Translations under genes and position numbers: made by a program
Shown here: positions 17,441-29,475 of the stretch, piece after piece
How positions within the stretch are numbered: the stretch's first letter is position 1
Layout: each line of letters begins with the position of its first letter
Notes under the pieces: generated by a model
The model's input: only the letters and a program-made list of their open reading frames with translations
Database searches by the model: none
Told to the model about the DNA's origin: nothing
Assembly: GCF_008638345.1 (NCBI RefSeq)
Contig: NZ_VTVA01000020.1
Location: 19,024 to 61,666, forward strand
From: Pseudomonas saliphila
GTDB taxonomy: Bacteria > Pseudomonadota > Gammaproteobacteria > Pseudomonadales > Pseudomonadaceae
Length of the DNA: 42,643 bases
Direction: 5' to 3'

Positions 17441-17598
17441 GCGTCCTGCGGACGCATCGCGGCGACGGTTCGGCGCCCCGAGGCGCCCCTCCCACCAAGC
17501 CCAGTCCGACGCGCTTCCCGTAACAAGTGAACAAATTAAATAGCAGCATTCACCCGTGCGAGGCCCGCCCCCGGGGCGATGCTGGTCGCAAGACCAGC
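17441..17598. repeat. REP doublet (family B), right flank of the RAYT
   Basis: Hairpin GCGTCC-TGC-GGACGC at 17441-17455 begins 5 bp after the RAYT stop. The second unit, 17556-17598, reads GTGCGAGGCCCGCCC, CGGGGCGATG and then the hairpin GCTGGTC-GCAA-GACCAGC. Between them lies TTCGGCGCCCCGAGGCG, a segment also present in the cluster near 25.79 kb. It matches the left flank in direct orientation. The rest of 17436-17683 holds no gene. Confidence 0.85.
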
Positions 17599-17683
17599 TA
17601 ATCCAGCTTGCACCTACCTCGACGTTGTCGCACACGCTGACGCGACAAGGCGTTCCGTGTACGACAATCCCTACAAAACCAAA

Positions 17684-17706
17684 ACCGCCGTCACAAGGAC
17701 GGCGGT
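17684..17706 (-). terminator. Intrinsic terminator of the DASS transporter gene
   Basis: A perfect 9-bp stem (ACCGCCGTC / GACGGCGGT, loop of 5) lies 24 bp past the stop of the minus-strand transporter gene. Read on the minus strand it is followed by TTTTGGTTTTG, a T-rich tail, so it fits an intrinsic terminator for that strand. Confidence 0.85.
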
Positions 17707-17729
17707 TGGGGCATGCTAGAGATTAACGA

Positions 17730-19193
17730 TCAAACCCCAAACACAAAGCCCATCAGCAGATAACCAATCACCGTAACAATAGCCACACCCGCGAGATTGA
17801 GCGCAAAACCAGCGCGGATCATGTCGCTGATCTTGATGTGTCCGCTACCGAACACAATGGCATTCGGCGGTGTTGCGACCGGCATCATGAAGGCGCAGCT
17901 GGCGGCGATCGCGGCGGGCACGGCGAACAGGATGGGCGATACACCCTGACCCACTGCCAGGGCGCCGAGCAGCGGCAGGAAGGCTGCTGCGGTGGCGGTG
18001 TTGCTGGTCACTTCGGTGAGGAAGATGATCACCGTGGTGATCAGAATAACCATGGCGATGATCGGCAATACACTCATGATCGACATGCTTTCGGCAATCC
18101 ACACCGCCAGCCCGGAGGAGGTAATGACCGACGCCAGTGCCAGGCCGCCGCCGAACAGCAGCAGTACGCCCCAGGGCATTTTCTGGGCGGTTTCCCAGTC
18201 CATCAGGAATACGCGACTCTTGGTATCGACGGGAATCAGGAACATCACGATCGCCGCGGCGATGGCGATCACGGTGTCGTTAAGCCAGGGAATCAGCGTC
18301 TCCGAGAGAACCGGCTGAAAGATCCAGGACAGGGCTGTGGCCAGGAACACAATCGCGACCAGTTTCTCACCCTTGCTCATGGGGCCCAGCTCTGCCAGAT
18401 GCTCCCTGAGCAGCGTCGAGCTATTGGCTGATTCGCTGTCCAAACCGAAGTCCTTGCGGGTCAGCATCCACCACACGACCAACAGCATGGTGAAGGAAAC
18501 GGGCACGCCAATCAGCATCCACTGCGCGAAGCCCACCTGGATGTCATGGGTCTCGGCCAGATAGGCTGCAAGCAGCGCGTTCGGCGGTGTACCGATCAAG
18601 GTGGCGATACCGCCGACACTGGCTGCATAGGCAATCGCCAGCAGCAGGTTCGAGGAGTAACGGCGGATTGGCTCGGAGCTTTCGTTGCCCATCATGCTGA
18701 CCACGGACAGGCCGATCGGCAGCATCATGATGGTAGTGGCGGTGTTGCTCACCCACATGCTCAAAAATGCCGTGGCAATCATGAAGCCCGCTACCTGGCG
18801 CTTGGGCTGACTGCCCACGGCCAGCAGGGTGACCAGCGCGATGCGCTTGTGCAGGTTCCAGCGCTGCATGGCCAGCCCCAGCACGAAGCCGCCCATGAAC
18901 AGAAAGATGATGGGGTTGGCATAGGGCGCCGTCGCCTGGGCGACGCTGCCCAGGCCCAGTGCCGGAATAAGGCAGATAGGCAGCAAGGACGTAGCGGGAA
19001 TCGCGATTGCCTCAGTGGACCACCAGCTGGCCAACAGCAACATGAGTCCCAGCGCATGCCATGCCTCTATGCTCATCCCGGCGGGTGCTGGCAGCACCAG
19101 CGTCATGATCAGCAGCAATGGTCCGAGGAACAGGCCGATGATGCGCGTTAACGGAAGTCCCTGGTTCGGGGTTCCGTGGTGTGTTTCAGACAT
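17730..19193 (-). CDS. DASS/SLC13 family sodium:anion (dicarboxylate or sulfate) symporter
   Basis: This 487-aa polytopic membrane protein belongs to the divalent anion:sodium symporter family (VcINDY, SdcS, CitT relatives). The two family Ser-Asn-Thr motifs that bind substrate and sodium are visible: SNTATTIMMLPIG in the first half and TSNTATAAAFLPLLG in the second. The sequences ASWWSTEAIAIPATSLLPI and NPIIFLFMGGFVLGLAMQRW are also typical. Substrate cannot be assigned from sequence; C4-dicarboxylates are likely. The start at 19193 is preceded by TGGGA on the minus strand. It lies 24 bp downstream of an MFS gene on the same strand and ends before a clear terminator. Confidence 0.9.
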   Translation of the reverse strand: MSETHHGTPNQGLPLTRIIGLFLGPLLLIMTLVLPAPAGMSIEAWHALGLMLLLASWWSTEAIAIPATSLLPICLIPALGLGSVAQATAPYANPIIFLFMGGFVLGLAMQRWNLHKRIALVTLLAVGSQPKRQVAGFMIATAFLSMWVSNTATTIMMLPIGLSVVSMMGNESSEPIRRYSSNLLLAIAYAASVGGIATLIGTPPNALLAAYLAETHDIQVGFAQWMLIGVPVSFTMLLVVWWMLTRKDFGLDSESANSSTLLREHLAELGPMSKGEKLVAIVFLATALSWIFQPVLSETLIPWLNDTVIAIAAAIVMFLIPVDTKSRVFLMDWETAQKMPWGVLLLFGGGLALASVITSSGLAVWIAESMSIMSVLPIIAMVILITTVIIFLTEVTSNTATAAAFLPLLGALAVGQGVSPILFAVPAAIAASCAFMMPVATPPNAIVFGSGHIKISDMIRAGFALNLAGVAIVTVIGYLLMGFVFGV

Positions 19194-19217
19194 GTAATGA
19201 TCCCATCAAGTGAGTAA

Positions 19218-20525
19218 TCAGACTTCAGGCAGCGAGCGAGCCAGCACAGCGCCGGCCAAACCTACCATTGAAAGTAGCAGCAACATGCCGGCAGCGCCGA
19301 TCAGCGTGCTCAGCAGACCAAACACGCCGGTAGCCAGCAGTATGCCGCCGATAAAGGTATTGCCCACAGCGACGTAATCCGTACGGCGATTGCCTTCAGC
19401 CATGTCCAGTACATAGGTCTTGCGTCCGACGCGCACGCCGCTGTGGGCTATGCCGAGCACGAAGAATGCTACCGGGAACAGCCAGGCGTGCAGTGCAGCG
19501 GGCAAACCGTCCCAGAAATGCAGCGCCAGCACCACGGGGCCCAACAGGCTTGCAATATAGGCAGCGGAGATTAACACGCGTTTGCTCGAACGGTCGGCCA
19601 TGCGGCCCCAAACCATGGCGCTGAGGCTATTCGCCAGTCCGTTGGCGACCAGAAAGGCACCGAGCATGCCGACACCGGACTGGATGTCCTGCCCCAGCAG
19701 AACGTAGTAGGGCGCTGACAGGGCAGAGCAGAGCAGCAGCGCACGGGTGATTACGAAGCGCCGAAACGCCGTGTCGGTGCGCAGCAGGCCCATGCGGGCG
19801 AAGGCTTCGCGAATCGCGTTCTCGCCGCCTTCGGTCGCCCCTGGCTGCTCGTCTATGTGTCGATAGATCCAGGCGGCGATCACCCATAACAAGGCGGCGG
19901 CGGCCAGGAGGCCAGCATAGAACAGCACATCATCGTCGGTCGGTGGCCAGAGCATGCAATATATACCGAACGCCAGAGCCGCCCAGCCGGACAGACTGCT
20001 TGCCAGGCCGTTGAGCCGGCCGCGTCGGGTCTTGGGGACAGTCTTGCCGATCACGTCCTTGCCAGCGACGGAGCAGAGCCCGCGGGCCAGACTGAACAAC
20101 ACCAGGCAGGCGATGATCAGGCCCCCGGCCAGCGCGCCCTCGAACAACCAGGCCACTGCACCGAGCGCTAATAGCATGAGCGCTTGCAACAGACTGCCCA
20201 GAATCCAGACGCCGCGGCGCATGGCATGACGGCGGATGCGCGCGGCGATCAGTAGCTGCGGCAACATCGAGCCGGACTCGCGAATAGGCACCAGCCAGGC
20301 AACCATGGCCACGGGTGCGCCCACCACGCCCATCAGCCAGGTGAGTGTTGTCTTTGGATTGATGAGGGTATCGCCCAGGCTGGTCAGCGTATTGGCTGCC
20401 ACCTGAAGGAAGAAATTCTGCGGCACGCCATTACAGGCGCTGTCCGGTATATCCTTGCAAACCCGGACGTCGTCCTCGTTCATCAGTTTGCTGTAGATAC
20501 TGTCCAGATCCGGCTGCGCGGCCAT
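19218..20525 (-). CDS. MFS transporter, substrate unknown
   Basis: This 435-aa protein of the major facilitator type has about 12 hydrophobic segments. It has an unusual N-terminal soluble stretch (about 1-40, MAAQPDLDSIYSKLMNEDD, then CKDIPDSACNG) before the first helix. Loop motifs such as GKTVPKTRRGRLNG and WGRMADRSSKRVL fit MFS cytoplasmic loops. The ATG at 20525 is chosen because the frame's 74-codon upstream extension runs into the repeat element at 20583. It is the upstream member of a two-gene minus-strand unit with the DASS symporter. Its function is not recognised. Confidence 0.8.
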   Translation of the reverse strand: MAAQPDLDSIYSKLMNEDDVRVCKDIPDSACNGVPQNFFLQVAANTLTSLGDTLINPKTTLTWLMGVVGAPVAMVAWLVPIRESGSMLPQLLIAARIRRHAMRRGVWILGSLLQALMLLALGAVAWLFEGALAGGLIIACLVLFSLARGLCSVAGKDVIGKTVPKTRRGRLNGLASSLSGWAALAFGIYCMLWPPTDDDVLFYAGLLAAAALLWVIAAWIYRHIDEQPGATEGGENAIREAFARMGLLRTDTAFRRFVITRALLLCSALSAPYYVLLGQDIQSGVGMLGAFLVANGLANSLSAMVWGRMADRSSKRVLISAAYIASLLGPVVLALHFWDGLPAALHAWLFPVAFFVLGIAHSGVRVGRKTYVLDMAEGNRRTDYVAVGNTFIGGILLATGVFGLLSTLIGAAGMLLLLSMVGLAGAVLARSLPEV

Positions 20526-20582
20526 GATGGCGTCCCTAACATAATTCACGGGGCGCAAATTGTGCCGCAGTGGGCATTTTAA

Positions 20583-20856
20583 CGCTAGGGTCTGTTGCCG
20601 TTTCGGCGGGAGCCGCGTTGCTGTGTCAAATGACGCCAGGCAAGGCGCGGGACGCAGGTAATGGTTGTTCCCTTGCCAAGTCCCGCAACGCCGCATGGCG
20701 TCATTTGACACGCAACCCGAAGGGACGGGGCCCGTTTGGCGCAGCACTGCGTTACTCGTCGCTCTTTTGGAACAACCAAACTACGCTCCTCGCGCCTTGT
20801 TCTGCACCAAACGGGCCTCCGTCGCGGCCGCGACGAAACGGCAACAGACCCTAGCG
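20583..20856. mobile_element. MITE-like 274-bp element with 23-bp perfect terminal inverted repeats
   Basis: Positions 20583-20605 and 20834-20856 are perfect inverted copies (23 bp, core AGGGTCTGTTGCCGTTTCG). Inside are two further inverted pairs. One is TGTGTCAAATGACGCC at 20622 onward against 20696-20711. The other is GGCCCGTTTGGCGCAG (20729-20744) against 20802-20817, with one mismatch. The element would therefore fold as a closed stem bearing two arms. TGGTTGTTCC (20662-20671) near the tip of the first arm is exactly complementary to GGAACAACCA (20769-20778) near the tip of the second. It has no coding capacity. Related sequence occurs at 2-65, 24595-24648 and 31288-31302. Confidence 0.85.
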
Positions 20857-21073
20857 CGCGAAGGTACTATTGCCTTGCCATCGATGCCGAACCAGCAAGA
20901 TGCTGATGTATTGGGCCTGGATACTGCCTGTTTGGCGCCGTAGCGTCCGGTTTTTTGCAGGCACCGGGTGCAAGGGCTTCTCTTTCAACGGCTTAGTGGG
21001 TAAAAATGCACCTTTGTTGGAGGCGATGCAGGCAGCAACGCATCGCAACTGCACGCAAGGACAAGCAACTTTA
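20857..21073 (+). other. Leader region upstream of smc, no gene seen
   Basis: The 20526-21073 gap (548 bp) consists of a short upstream region of the MFS gene, the MITE-like element, and this 217-bp stretch before smc. The frame is open back to 20870, but that translation has no SMC-family character, so it is treated as untranslated. AAGGA at 21057-21061 is the likely smc ribosome binding site. No clear -35/-10 pair was found. Confidence 0.5.
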
Positions 21074-24000
21074 ATGCGATTGAAATGCATCAGGCTGGCG
21101 GGCTTCAAATCCTTTGTCGATCCCACCACCGTCTACTTCCCGACCAATATGGGCGCTGTCGTGGGCCCGAATGGCTGCGGCAAGTCGAACATCATCGATG
21201 CGGTGCGCTGGGTCATGGGCGAAAGTTCGGCCAAGAACCTGCGTGGCGAATCCATGACTGATGTCATCTTCAACGGCTCTAATAGCCGCAAGCCGGTGGG
21301 TCAGGCGTCGATCGAACTGGTCTTCGACAACAGCGCCGGGACGCTCAAGGGCGAATACGCCGCATATAACGAGATATCCATACGCCGCAAGGTCACCCGC
21401 GAGGCGCAGAATCAGTACTACCTGAACGGCACCAAGTGCCGCCGCCGCGATATCACTGACATCTTTCTGGGTACCGGACTGGGGCCACGCAGTTATTCGA
21501 TCATCGAGCAGGGGATGATCTCCAAGCTGATCGAGGCCAAGCCCGATGAGCTGCGCCTGTTCATCGAAGAGGCTGCTGGCATTTCCAAATACAAGGAACG
21601 CCGCCGCGAGACCGAAAACCGCATCCGCCGTACGCATGAAAATCTCGCCCGCCTGACCGACCTGCGCGACGAACTGGAACGTCAGCTCGGTCACCTGCAG
21701 CGTCAGTCCCAGTCCGCGGTGAAATACAAGGAATACAAGGCCAGCGAGCGCCAGCTCAAGGCGCAGCTGCAGGCGCTGCGCTGGCAGACACTTGATGGGC
21801 TGGTTGTTGAACGTGAACATCGCGTGCGCGAGCTGGAGATTGCGCTGGAGGCGCTGATCGCCGAGCAGCGCAACGCCGATAGCCAGATGGAGAAGCAACG
21901 CGACCAGCATCTGGATCTCACCGAGTCGTTCAACCGTGTGCAGGCGCGTTATTACAGCGTGGGCGCGGACATCAGCCGCATCGAGCAGACCTTGCAGTTC
22001 AACCGTGATCGCCAGAGCCAGCTGCAGGCGGACATCGACCGTACCGAGCAGGCCTGGCAGGAGACGCAGAGCCATCTCACCCAGGATCAGGCGCTATTGG
22101 CGGATCTGCATAGCGAGCTGGCCGAGATCGAGCCGGAACTGGAGATGTCCGCCGCGGCAGATGAGGAAACGGCGCAGCAACTGCAAGACACCGAGCACGC
22201 CATGCAGGAATGGCAGTCAGCCTGGGACCAATTCAATCAGCAATCAGCCTCGCCACGGCAGCAGGCAGAGGTGGAGCAAGCCCGTATCCGCCATCTGGAG
22301 CAGGCAACGGAGCGCCTGGCTGAGCGTATCCAGCGGCTCGAAGAAGAACGCGCCACGTTAACTGCAGGCCCGCTCGGCGATGAACTGACCGAGCTGAACG
22401 AACAGCTGGCGGAGCTGGAGCTACGCGGCGAAGCCGATCAGCAGCAGCTGGAAGCGCTCGGCGACACGCTGCGCCAGGAGCGCGATGCGCTGGCAGCCCT
22501 GACGCAGGAAGCCGAGATCCGGCGCGGTGAGCTGCAGCGTCACAGCGGTCGGATGGCATCGCTCGAAGCCCTGCAACAAGCCGCGCTTGATCATGGAGCC
22601 GGTGTGCGCGACTGGTTGCGGCAGCAGGGGCTGGGGGAGCGGCCGCAACTGGCGGCGCAGCTACAGGTTGAGCCCGGTTGGGAAAGCGCGGTCGAAACGG
22701 TGCTCGCCGACGATCTCCAAGCGGTCAGTCTCGACGATCTGGGCGCCATCGCCGGACTCTGTTCGACCTTCGCGCAGGGCAGTCTGCGCGTGCTGGACGG
22801 TATGCGCTCGAGGGCGACCGCCGCGTCGCCATCCGGTTCGCTGCTGGAGAAAGTCACATCGTCCGTGGATCTCGCACCCTGGCTCGCGCCGGTAACAGCC
22901 TGCGACTCGCTGGAGCAGGCATTGAGCCGGCGCTCGACCCTGGCCAGCCATGAGTCATTGATCACCGCCGACGGGCAGTGGGTCGGCCCGAACTGGCTGC
23001 GGATCAAACGCGGGGGCGCCAGCGAAACCGGCGTGCTGGCCCGGCAACAGGAGATGGAGCAGCTGCAGGCAAACATCGAAGAACAGCAGGCGCTGCTAGC
23101 CCATGGCGAGGAACACATTGCTTCGCTTCAGGAGCAGGTGCGCCGGCTGGAGCAGCAACGCGACACGCTACAGCAGGAGCTGGCGCGCACATCGCGTGAG
23201 CAGGGCGAGATCAAGGCGCAATGCTCCGCGCGGCAAGTGCGCCTGGAGCAGCTCAATGCACGCCGCCAGCGTATTGATGAAGACCTGGAAGACATTCGTC
23301 TGCAACGCGCCGACGAACTGGAGCAGATCGGTGAAGCGCGCATGACCCTTGAGGCCGCGCTGGAGCACATGGCCTTAGACGCCGAGCAGCGCGAAACCTT
23401 GCTGCAGCGCCGAGATCAGGCCCGCGCAGCACTGGACCAGGCGCGCCAGCAAACGCGTCAGCACAAGGATCGCTCCCACCAGCTGGAACTGCAGGCGCAG
23501 TCGCTGCGGGCCCAGCGCGAATCCACGTCGCAGGGCCTGGAGCGTCTGACGATTCAGGTTGAACGACTGGCCGAGCGCAGGGAAGAGCTGCGTCTGACCT
23601 TCGAGGACAATCAGGCGCCGGAGGATGACCAGCGCATCGAGCTCGCGTCACTGCTTGAGCAGCGTGTTCAGGCAGAGCAGGATCTGGCCACGGCTCGCCA
23701 GTCACTGGAAGCAGTCGATCAGCAGATCCGCGAGCAGGATCGACGTCGTAGCCAGGCCGAACAACAAGCCCAGCAAGTGCGCGGTCAACTGGACGAACAA
23801 CGACTGAACGCCCGGGATCTGCAGACGCGTCGGCAGGGGCTGCAAGAGCAATTGCTTGAATCAGGCTATGATCTGAACGGAGTGCTCGCGACACTGTCTG
23901 ACGATGCGACTGAGTCTGACTGGGAGCAGGAGCTTGCCCAGCTGGATGCGCGCATTCAGCGACTGGGGCCGATCAACCTGGCAGCTATCGACGAATACGA

Positions 24001-24577
24001 GCAGCAGTCTGAACGCAAACGCTATCTTGATGCACAGAATGCCGACCTTGCGGAAGCGCTCGACACGCTTGAGCAAGTCATCCGCAAGATCGACCGGGAA
24101 ACACGCAGTCGCTTCAAGGAAACATTCGACAAGATCAATGAGGGGCTGCAGGCACTATTTCCCAAGGTGTTTGGCGGCGGCAATGCCTACCTGGAACTGA
24201 CCGGTGATGACCTGCTGGATACCGGGGTGGCAATCATGGCGAGGCCGCCCGGCAAGAAGAACAGCACCATCCATCTGCTGTCTGGTGGGGAAAAAGCACT
24301 GACCGCCATTGCGCTGGTGTTCTCCATCTTTCAGCTGAATCCGGCGCCGTTCTGCATGCTCGACGAGGTGGACGCGCCGCTTGATGATGCCAACGTGGGG
24401 CGCTACGCCAGGATTGTAAAAGAGATGTCTGCCCGGGTGCAGTTCATCTATATCACTCATAACAAGATAGCCATGGAAATGGCTGATCAGTTACTGGGCG
24501 TAACCATGCATGAACCTGGCTGCTCAAGACTGGTCACAGTGGATGTCGAGGAGGCAGCAGCGCTGGCTGCAGTGTAA
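21074..24577 (+). CDS. smc: Chromosome segregation SMC ATPase
   Basis: SMC forms the core of the bacterial condensin that compacts and separates chromosomes with ScpA/ScpB. The 1167-aa product has Walker A (GPNGCGKS, 31-38), long Gln/Glu/Arg-rich coiled coils (about 170-500 and 650-1000) and a central hinge (about 505-640). The C-terminal head carries signature LLSGGEKAL (Ser1070) and Walker B CMLDEVDAP (Asp1097, Glu1098). The ATG at 21074 gives the family start MRLKCIRLAGFKSF. Presence of smc rather than mukBEF agrees with a pseudomonad. zipA and ligA follow on the same strand, the usual pseudomonad order. Confidence 0.97.
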   Translation: MRLKCIRLAGFKSFVDPTTVYFPTNMGAVVGPNGCGKSNIIDAVRWVMGESSAKNLRGESMTDVIFNGSNSRKPVGQASIELVFDNSAGTLKGEYAAYNEISIRRKVTREAQNQYYLNGTKCRRRDITDIFLGTGLGPRSYSIIEQGMISKLIEAKPDELRLFIEEAAGISKYKERRRETENRIRRTHENLARLTDLRDELERQLGHLQRQSQSAVKYKEYKASERQLKAQLQALRWQTLDGLVVEREHRVRELEIALEALIAEQRNADSQMEKQRDQHLDLTESFNRVQARYYSVGADISRIEQTLQFNRDRQSQLQADIDRTEQAWQETQSHLTQDQALLADLHSELAEIEPELEMSAAADEETAQQLQDTEHAMQEWQSAWDQFNQQSASPRQQAEVEQARIRHLEQATERLAERIQRLEEERATLTAGPLGDELTELNEQLAELELRGEADQQQLEALGDTLRQERDALAALTQEAEIRRGELQRHSGRMASLEALQQAALDHGAGVRDWLRQQGLGERPQLAAQLQVEPGWESAVETVLADDLQAVSLDDLGAIAGLCSTFAQGSLRVLDGMRSRATAASPSGSLLEKVTSSVDLAPWLAPVTACDSLEQALSRRSTLASHESLITADGQWVGPNWLRIKRGGASETGVLARQQEMEQLQANIEEQQALLAHGEEHIASLQEQVRRLEQQRDTLQQELARTSREQGEIKAQCSARQVRLEQLNARRQRIDEDLEDIRLQRADELEQIGEARMTLEAALEHMALDAEQRETLLQRRDQARAALDQARQQTRQHKDRSHQLELQAQSLRAQRESTSQGLERLTIQVERLAERREELRLTFEDNQAPEDDQRIELASLLEQRVQAEQDLATARQSLEAVDQQIREQDRRRSQAEQQAQQVRGQLDEQRLNARDLQTRRQGLQEQLLESGYDLNGVLATLSDDATESDWEQELAQLDARIQRLGPINLAAIDEYEQQSERKRYLDAQNADLAEALDTLEQVIRKIDRETRSRFKETFDKINEGLQALFPKVFGGGNAYLELTGDDLLDTGVAIMARPPGKKNSTIHLLSGGEKALTAIALVFSIFQLNPAPFCMLDEVDAPLDDANVGRYARIVKEMSARVQFIYITHNKIAMEMADQLLGVTMHEPGCSRLVTVDVEEAAALAAV

Positions 24578-24594
24578 AGTTTCGCGAGCTCGTG

Positions 24595-24648
24595 TTAGGG
24601 TCTGCACACGTTTCATTGTGGCTTGAAGCAGGTGCCGTTTGGGGCAGA
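24595..24648. repeat. Decayed relic of the MITE-like element
   Basis: Positions 24595-24616 match the inverted end of the copy at the left window edge at about 19 of 22 bases (TTAGGGTCTG...GTTTCAT). A second stretch near 24632-24648 (GCCGTTTGGGGCAG) resembles the internal arm GCCCGTTTGGCGCAG of the full element. The two segments lie close together, as if the middle had been lost. It sits just after the smc stop. Confidence 0.55.
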
Positions 24649-24685
24649 AGCTTGAATAGACCACAGCTCTTCGTAATTATTTCCG

Positions 24686-24705
24686 GACGGCCTTCAGAGG
24701 CCGTC
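24686..24705 (+). other. Hairpin in the smc-zipA gap
   Basis: An 8-bp perfect stem (GACGGCCT / AGGCCGTC, loop TCAG) lies 109 bp after smc and 37 bp before zipA. The following sequence TCATCTG is not a T-run, so it is at best a weak terminator, attenuator or mRNA-stabilising hairpin. Confidence 0.5.
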
Positions 24706-24742
24706 TCATCTGAAAGAATTGGCATAACAGGAACAGGAATTC

Positions 24743-25675
24743 ATGGATTTCGGTTTACGTGAGTGGCTTATCATTATCGGCGTGTTGGTGATCGCCGGTA
24801 TCTTGTTTGACGGATGGCGACGCATGGGCGGCCGCTCGCGTATACGTATCAAACTCGAACGCAATCTGAACGAAGACTCCGAGGCCCCCCCGGCAGATGA
24901 CTTGCTGGGGCCGCCGCGCGTGATCGGCCAGAAGGACCGATCAGAGCCGTCCTTCGGACGCGACCTGTCAGCGCTGGACGATCTGGGCGAGGATGCGGCG
25001 GTGCAGGAGCAGGCCGAGCAGGCCAATATAGATCTCGGGGGGCTGAATCTGGATGACATTCCCGAGCCGCCTACGTCGCAGGATACGCGCGGCACCTCGC
25101 GTCCGCGCAAGGTCAGCCCGCGCGTGCCGGATATGCCGCGCCGTGAAGCACGCGTCATTGGCAAGAACGAACCACCAGTTCGCGTGGAGCCAGGCCTGGC
25201 TTCCGAGCCAGCCGCGGCGAAGGAAGAGCTACCGCCCGTCGAAGAGGTGTTCGTCATCAATGTGGTCGCGCGGGACGAGCTGGGTTTCCCCGGTTCGGCG
25301 TTGCTGCAGAATATTCTCGAAAGCGGCCTGCGCCATGGGGAGATGAATATCTTCCACCGCCACGAGAGCATGAGTGGCAATGGTGATGTGCTGTTCTCCA
25401 TGGCCAATGCCTTGAAGCCCGGTGTGTTCGATCTTGACGAAATGGACAGCACCTATGTGCGTGCCGTCAGCTTCTTCATGGGCTTACCCGGCCCACGCCA
25501 TCCCAAGCAGGCGCTTGATCTTATGATCGCTGCCGCACGCAAGCTCTCCCATGAGCTGGGTGGGGATCTCAAGGATGAACAGCGCAGCGTACTCACCGCG
25601 CAAACCATCGAACATTATCGCCAACGCATTGCTGAGTATGAGCGCAAGCGTTTTAGTCAGCGTCGCTCGCGCTGA
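24743..25675 (+). CDS. zipA: Cell division protein ZipA
   Basis: ZipA tethers FtsZ to the inner membrane at the division site. The 310-aa protein has an N-terminal membrane helix with the cytoplasm-facing body typical of ZipA (about 6-24, REWLIIIGVLVIAGILFDGW, then RRMGGRSRIRI). A long Pro/Glu/Arg-rich linker (about 35-165) follows. The C-terminal FtsZ-binding domain (about 170-300) contains VFVINVVARDELGFPGSAL, FHRHESMSGNGDVLFSMANA and VSFFMGLPGP. The ATG at 24743 follows AGGAACAGG. It lies between smc and ligA as in other pseudomonads. Confidence 0.95.
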   Translation: MDFGLREWLIIIGVLVIAGILFDGWRRMGGRSRIRIKLERNLNEDSEAPPADDLLGPPRVIGQKDRSEPSFGRDLSALDDLGEDAAVQEQAEQANIDLGGLNLDDIPEPPTSQDTRGTSRPRKVSPRVPDMPRREARVIGKNEPPVRVEPGLASEPAAAKEELPPVEEVFVINVVARDELGFPGSALLQNILESGLRHGEMNIFHRHESMSGNGDVLFSMANALKPGVFDLDEMDSTYVRAVSFFMGLPGPRHPKQALDLMIAAARKLSHELGGDLKDEQRSVLTAQTIEHYRQRIAEYERKRFSQRRSR

Positions 25676-25747
25676 TCTTTAGCTTGCCCCGGGATTTGTA
25701 GGGGCGCCTTGGGGCAACGGCTTTGTACGGCGCAGGCTGCGCTCTAC

Positions 25748-26052
25748 ATTGGCTGACCTGTCGGCCAGCGTCGTGCCGACGGTTCGGCGCCCCGAGGCGA
25801 CACTTCCACGGGTTTGGTGCACTCTGCATTGGCTGGCCTTTCGGCCAGCGTCGTGCCGAGGGCGACACTCCCACGGGGTTTTTATGTGTGTGACGCTCGG
25901 TGCATAGCTCAACTCCGCGTTGCCGACGGGTGAGAAGTTCGTCGTGGGAGGGGCGAGTCGCCGCGAATGGCGACCGCAGGGCGCCCCGGGTTTGATACAA
26001 CCACATTGGCTTGCCTATCAGCCAGCATCGTTCCGAGGCGACACCCCCACGG
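25748..26052. repeat. REP family B cluster between zipA and ligA
   Basis: The 465-bp gap 25676-26140 has no gene. It holds three direct copies of a unit starting ATTGGCT and ending near CCCACGG: 25748-25812 (full, with GTGCCGACGGTTCGGCGCCC), 25828-25878 and 26005-26052 (both lacking the central GGTTCGGCGCCCC part). An opposed copy beginning GTGGGAGGGGCGAGTCGCCG lies at about 25946-25990. The full unit shares TTCGGCGCCCCGAGGCG with the right flank of the RAYT, so it belongs to the same REP family. The ligA promoter must lie within or just after this cluster. Confidence 0.8.
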
Positions 26053-26134
26053 AATTGCCGACGCTCCCCAAACACTGCCGTCTCCACCCGCTTCCTTGTA
26101 CAATCACCCCCTTGTTTCGCCTCGGACGATTTGA

Positions 26135-29475
<3,341 letters not shown>

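Noticed and set aside
17838..19151. Long plus-strand open frames His/Gln/Gly-rich over the DASS gene
   Set aside because: They are antisense shadows of the transporter gene, with compositions typical of reversed hydrophobic codons.
20526..20747. 74-codon N-terminal extension of the minus-strand MFS gene
   Set aside because: It runs through the terminal inverted repeat of the MITE-like element and has no MFS character.
20870..21073. 68-codon N-terminal extension of SMC
   Set aside because: SMC proteins begin at MRLKxIxLxGFKSF, which is at 21074. The extension has no homology visible and no good start signal.
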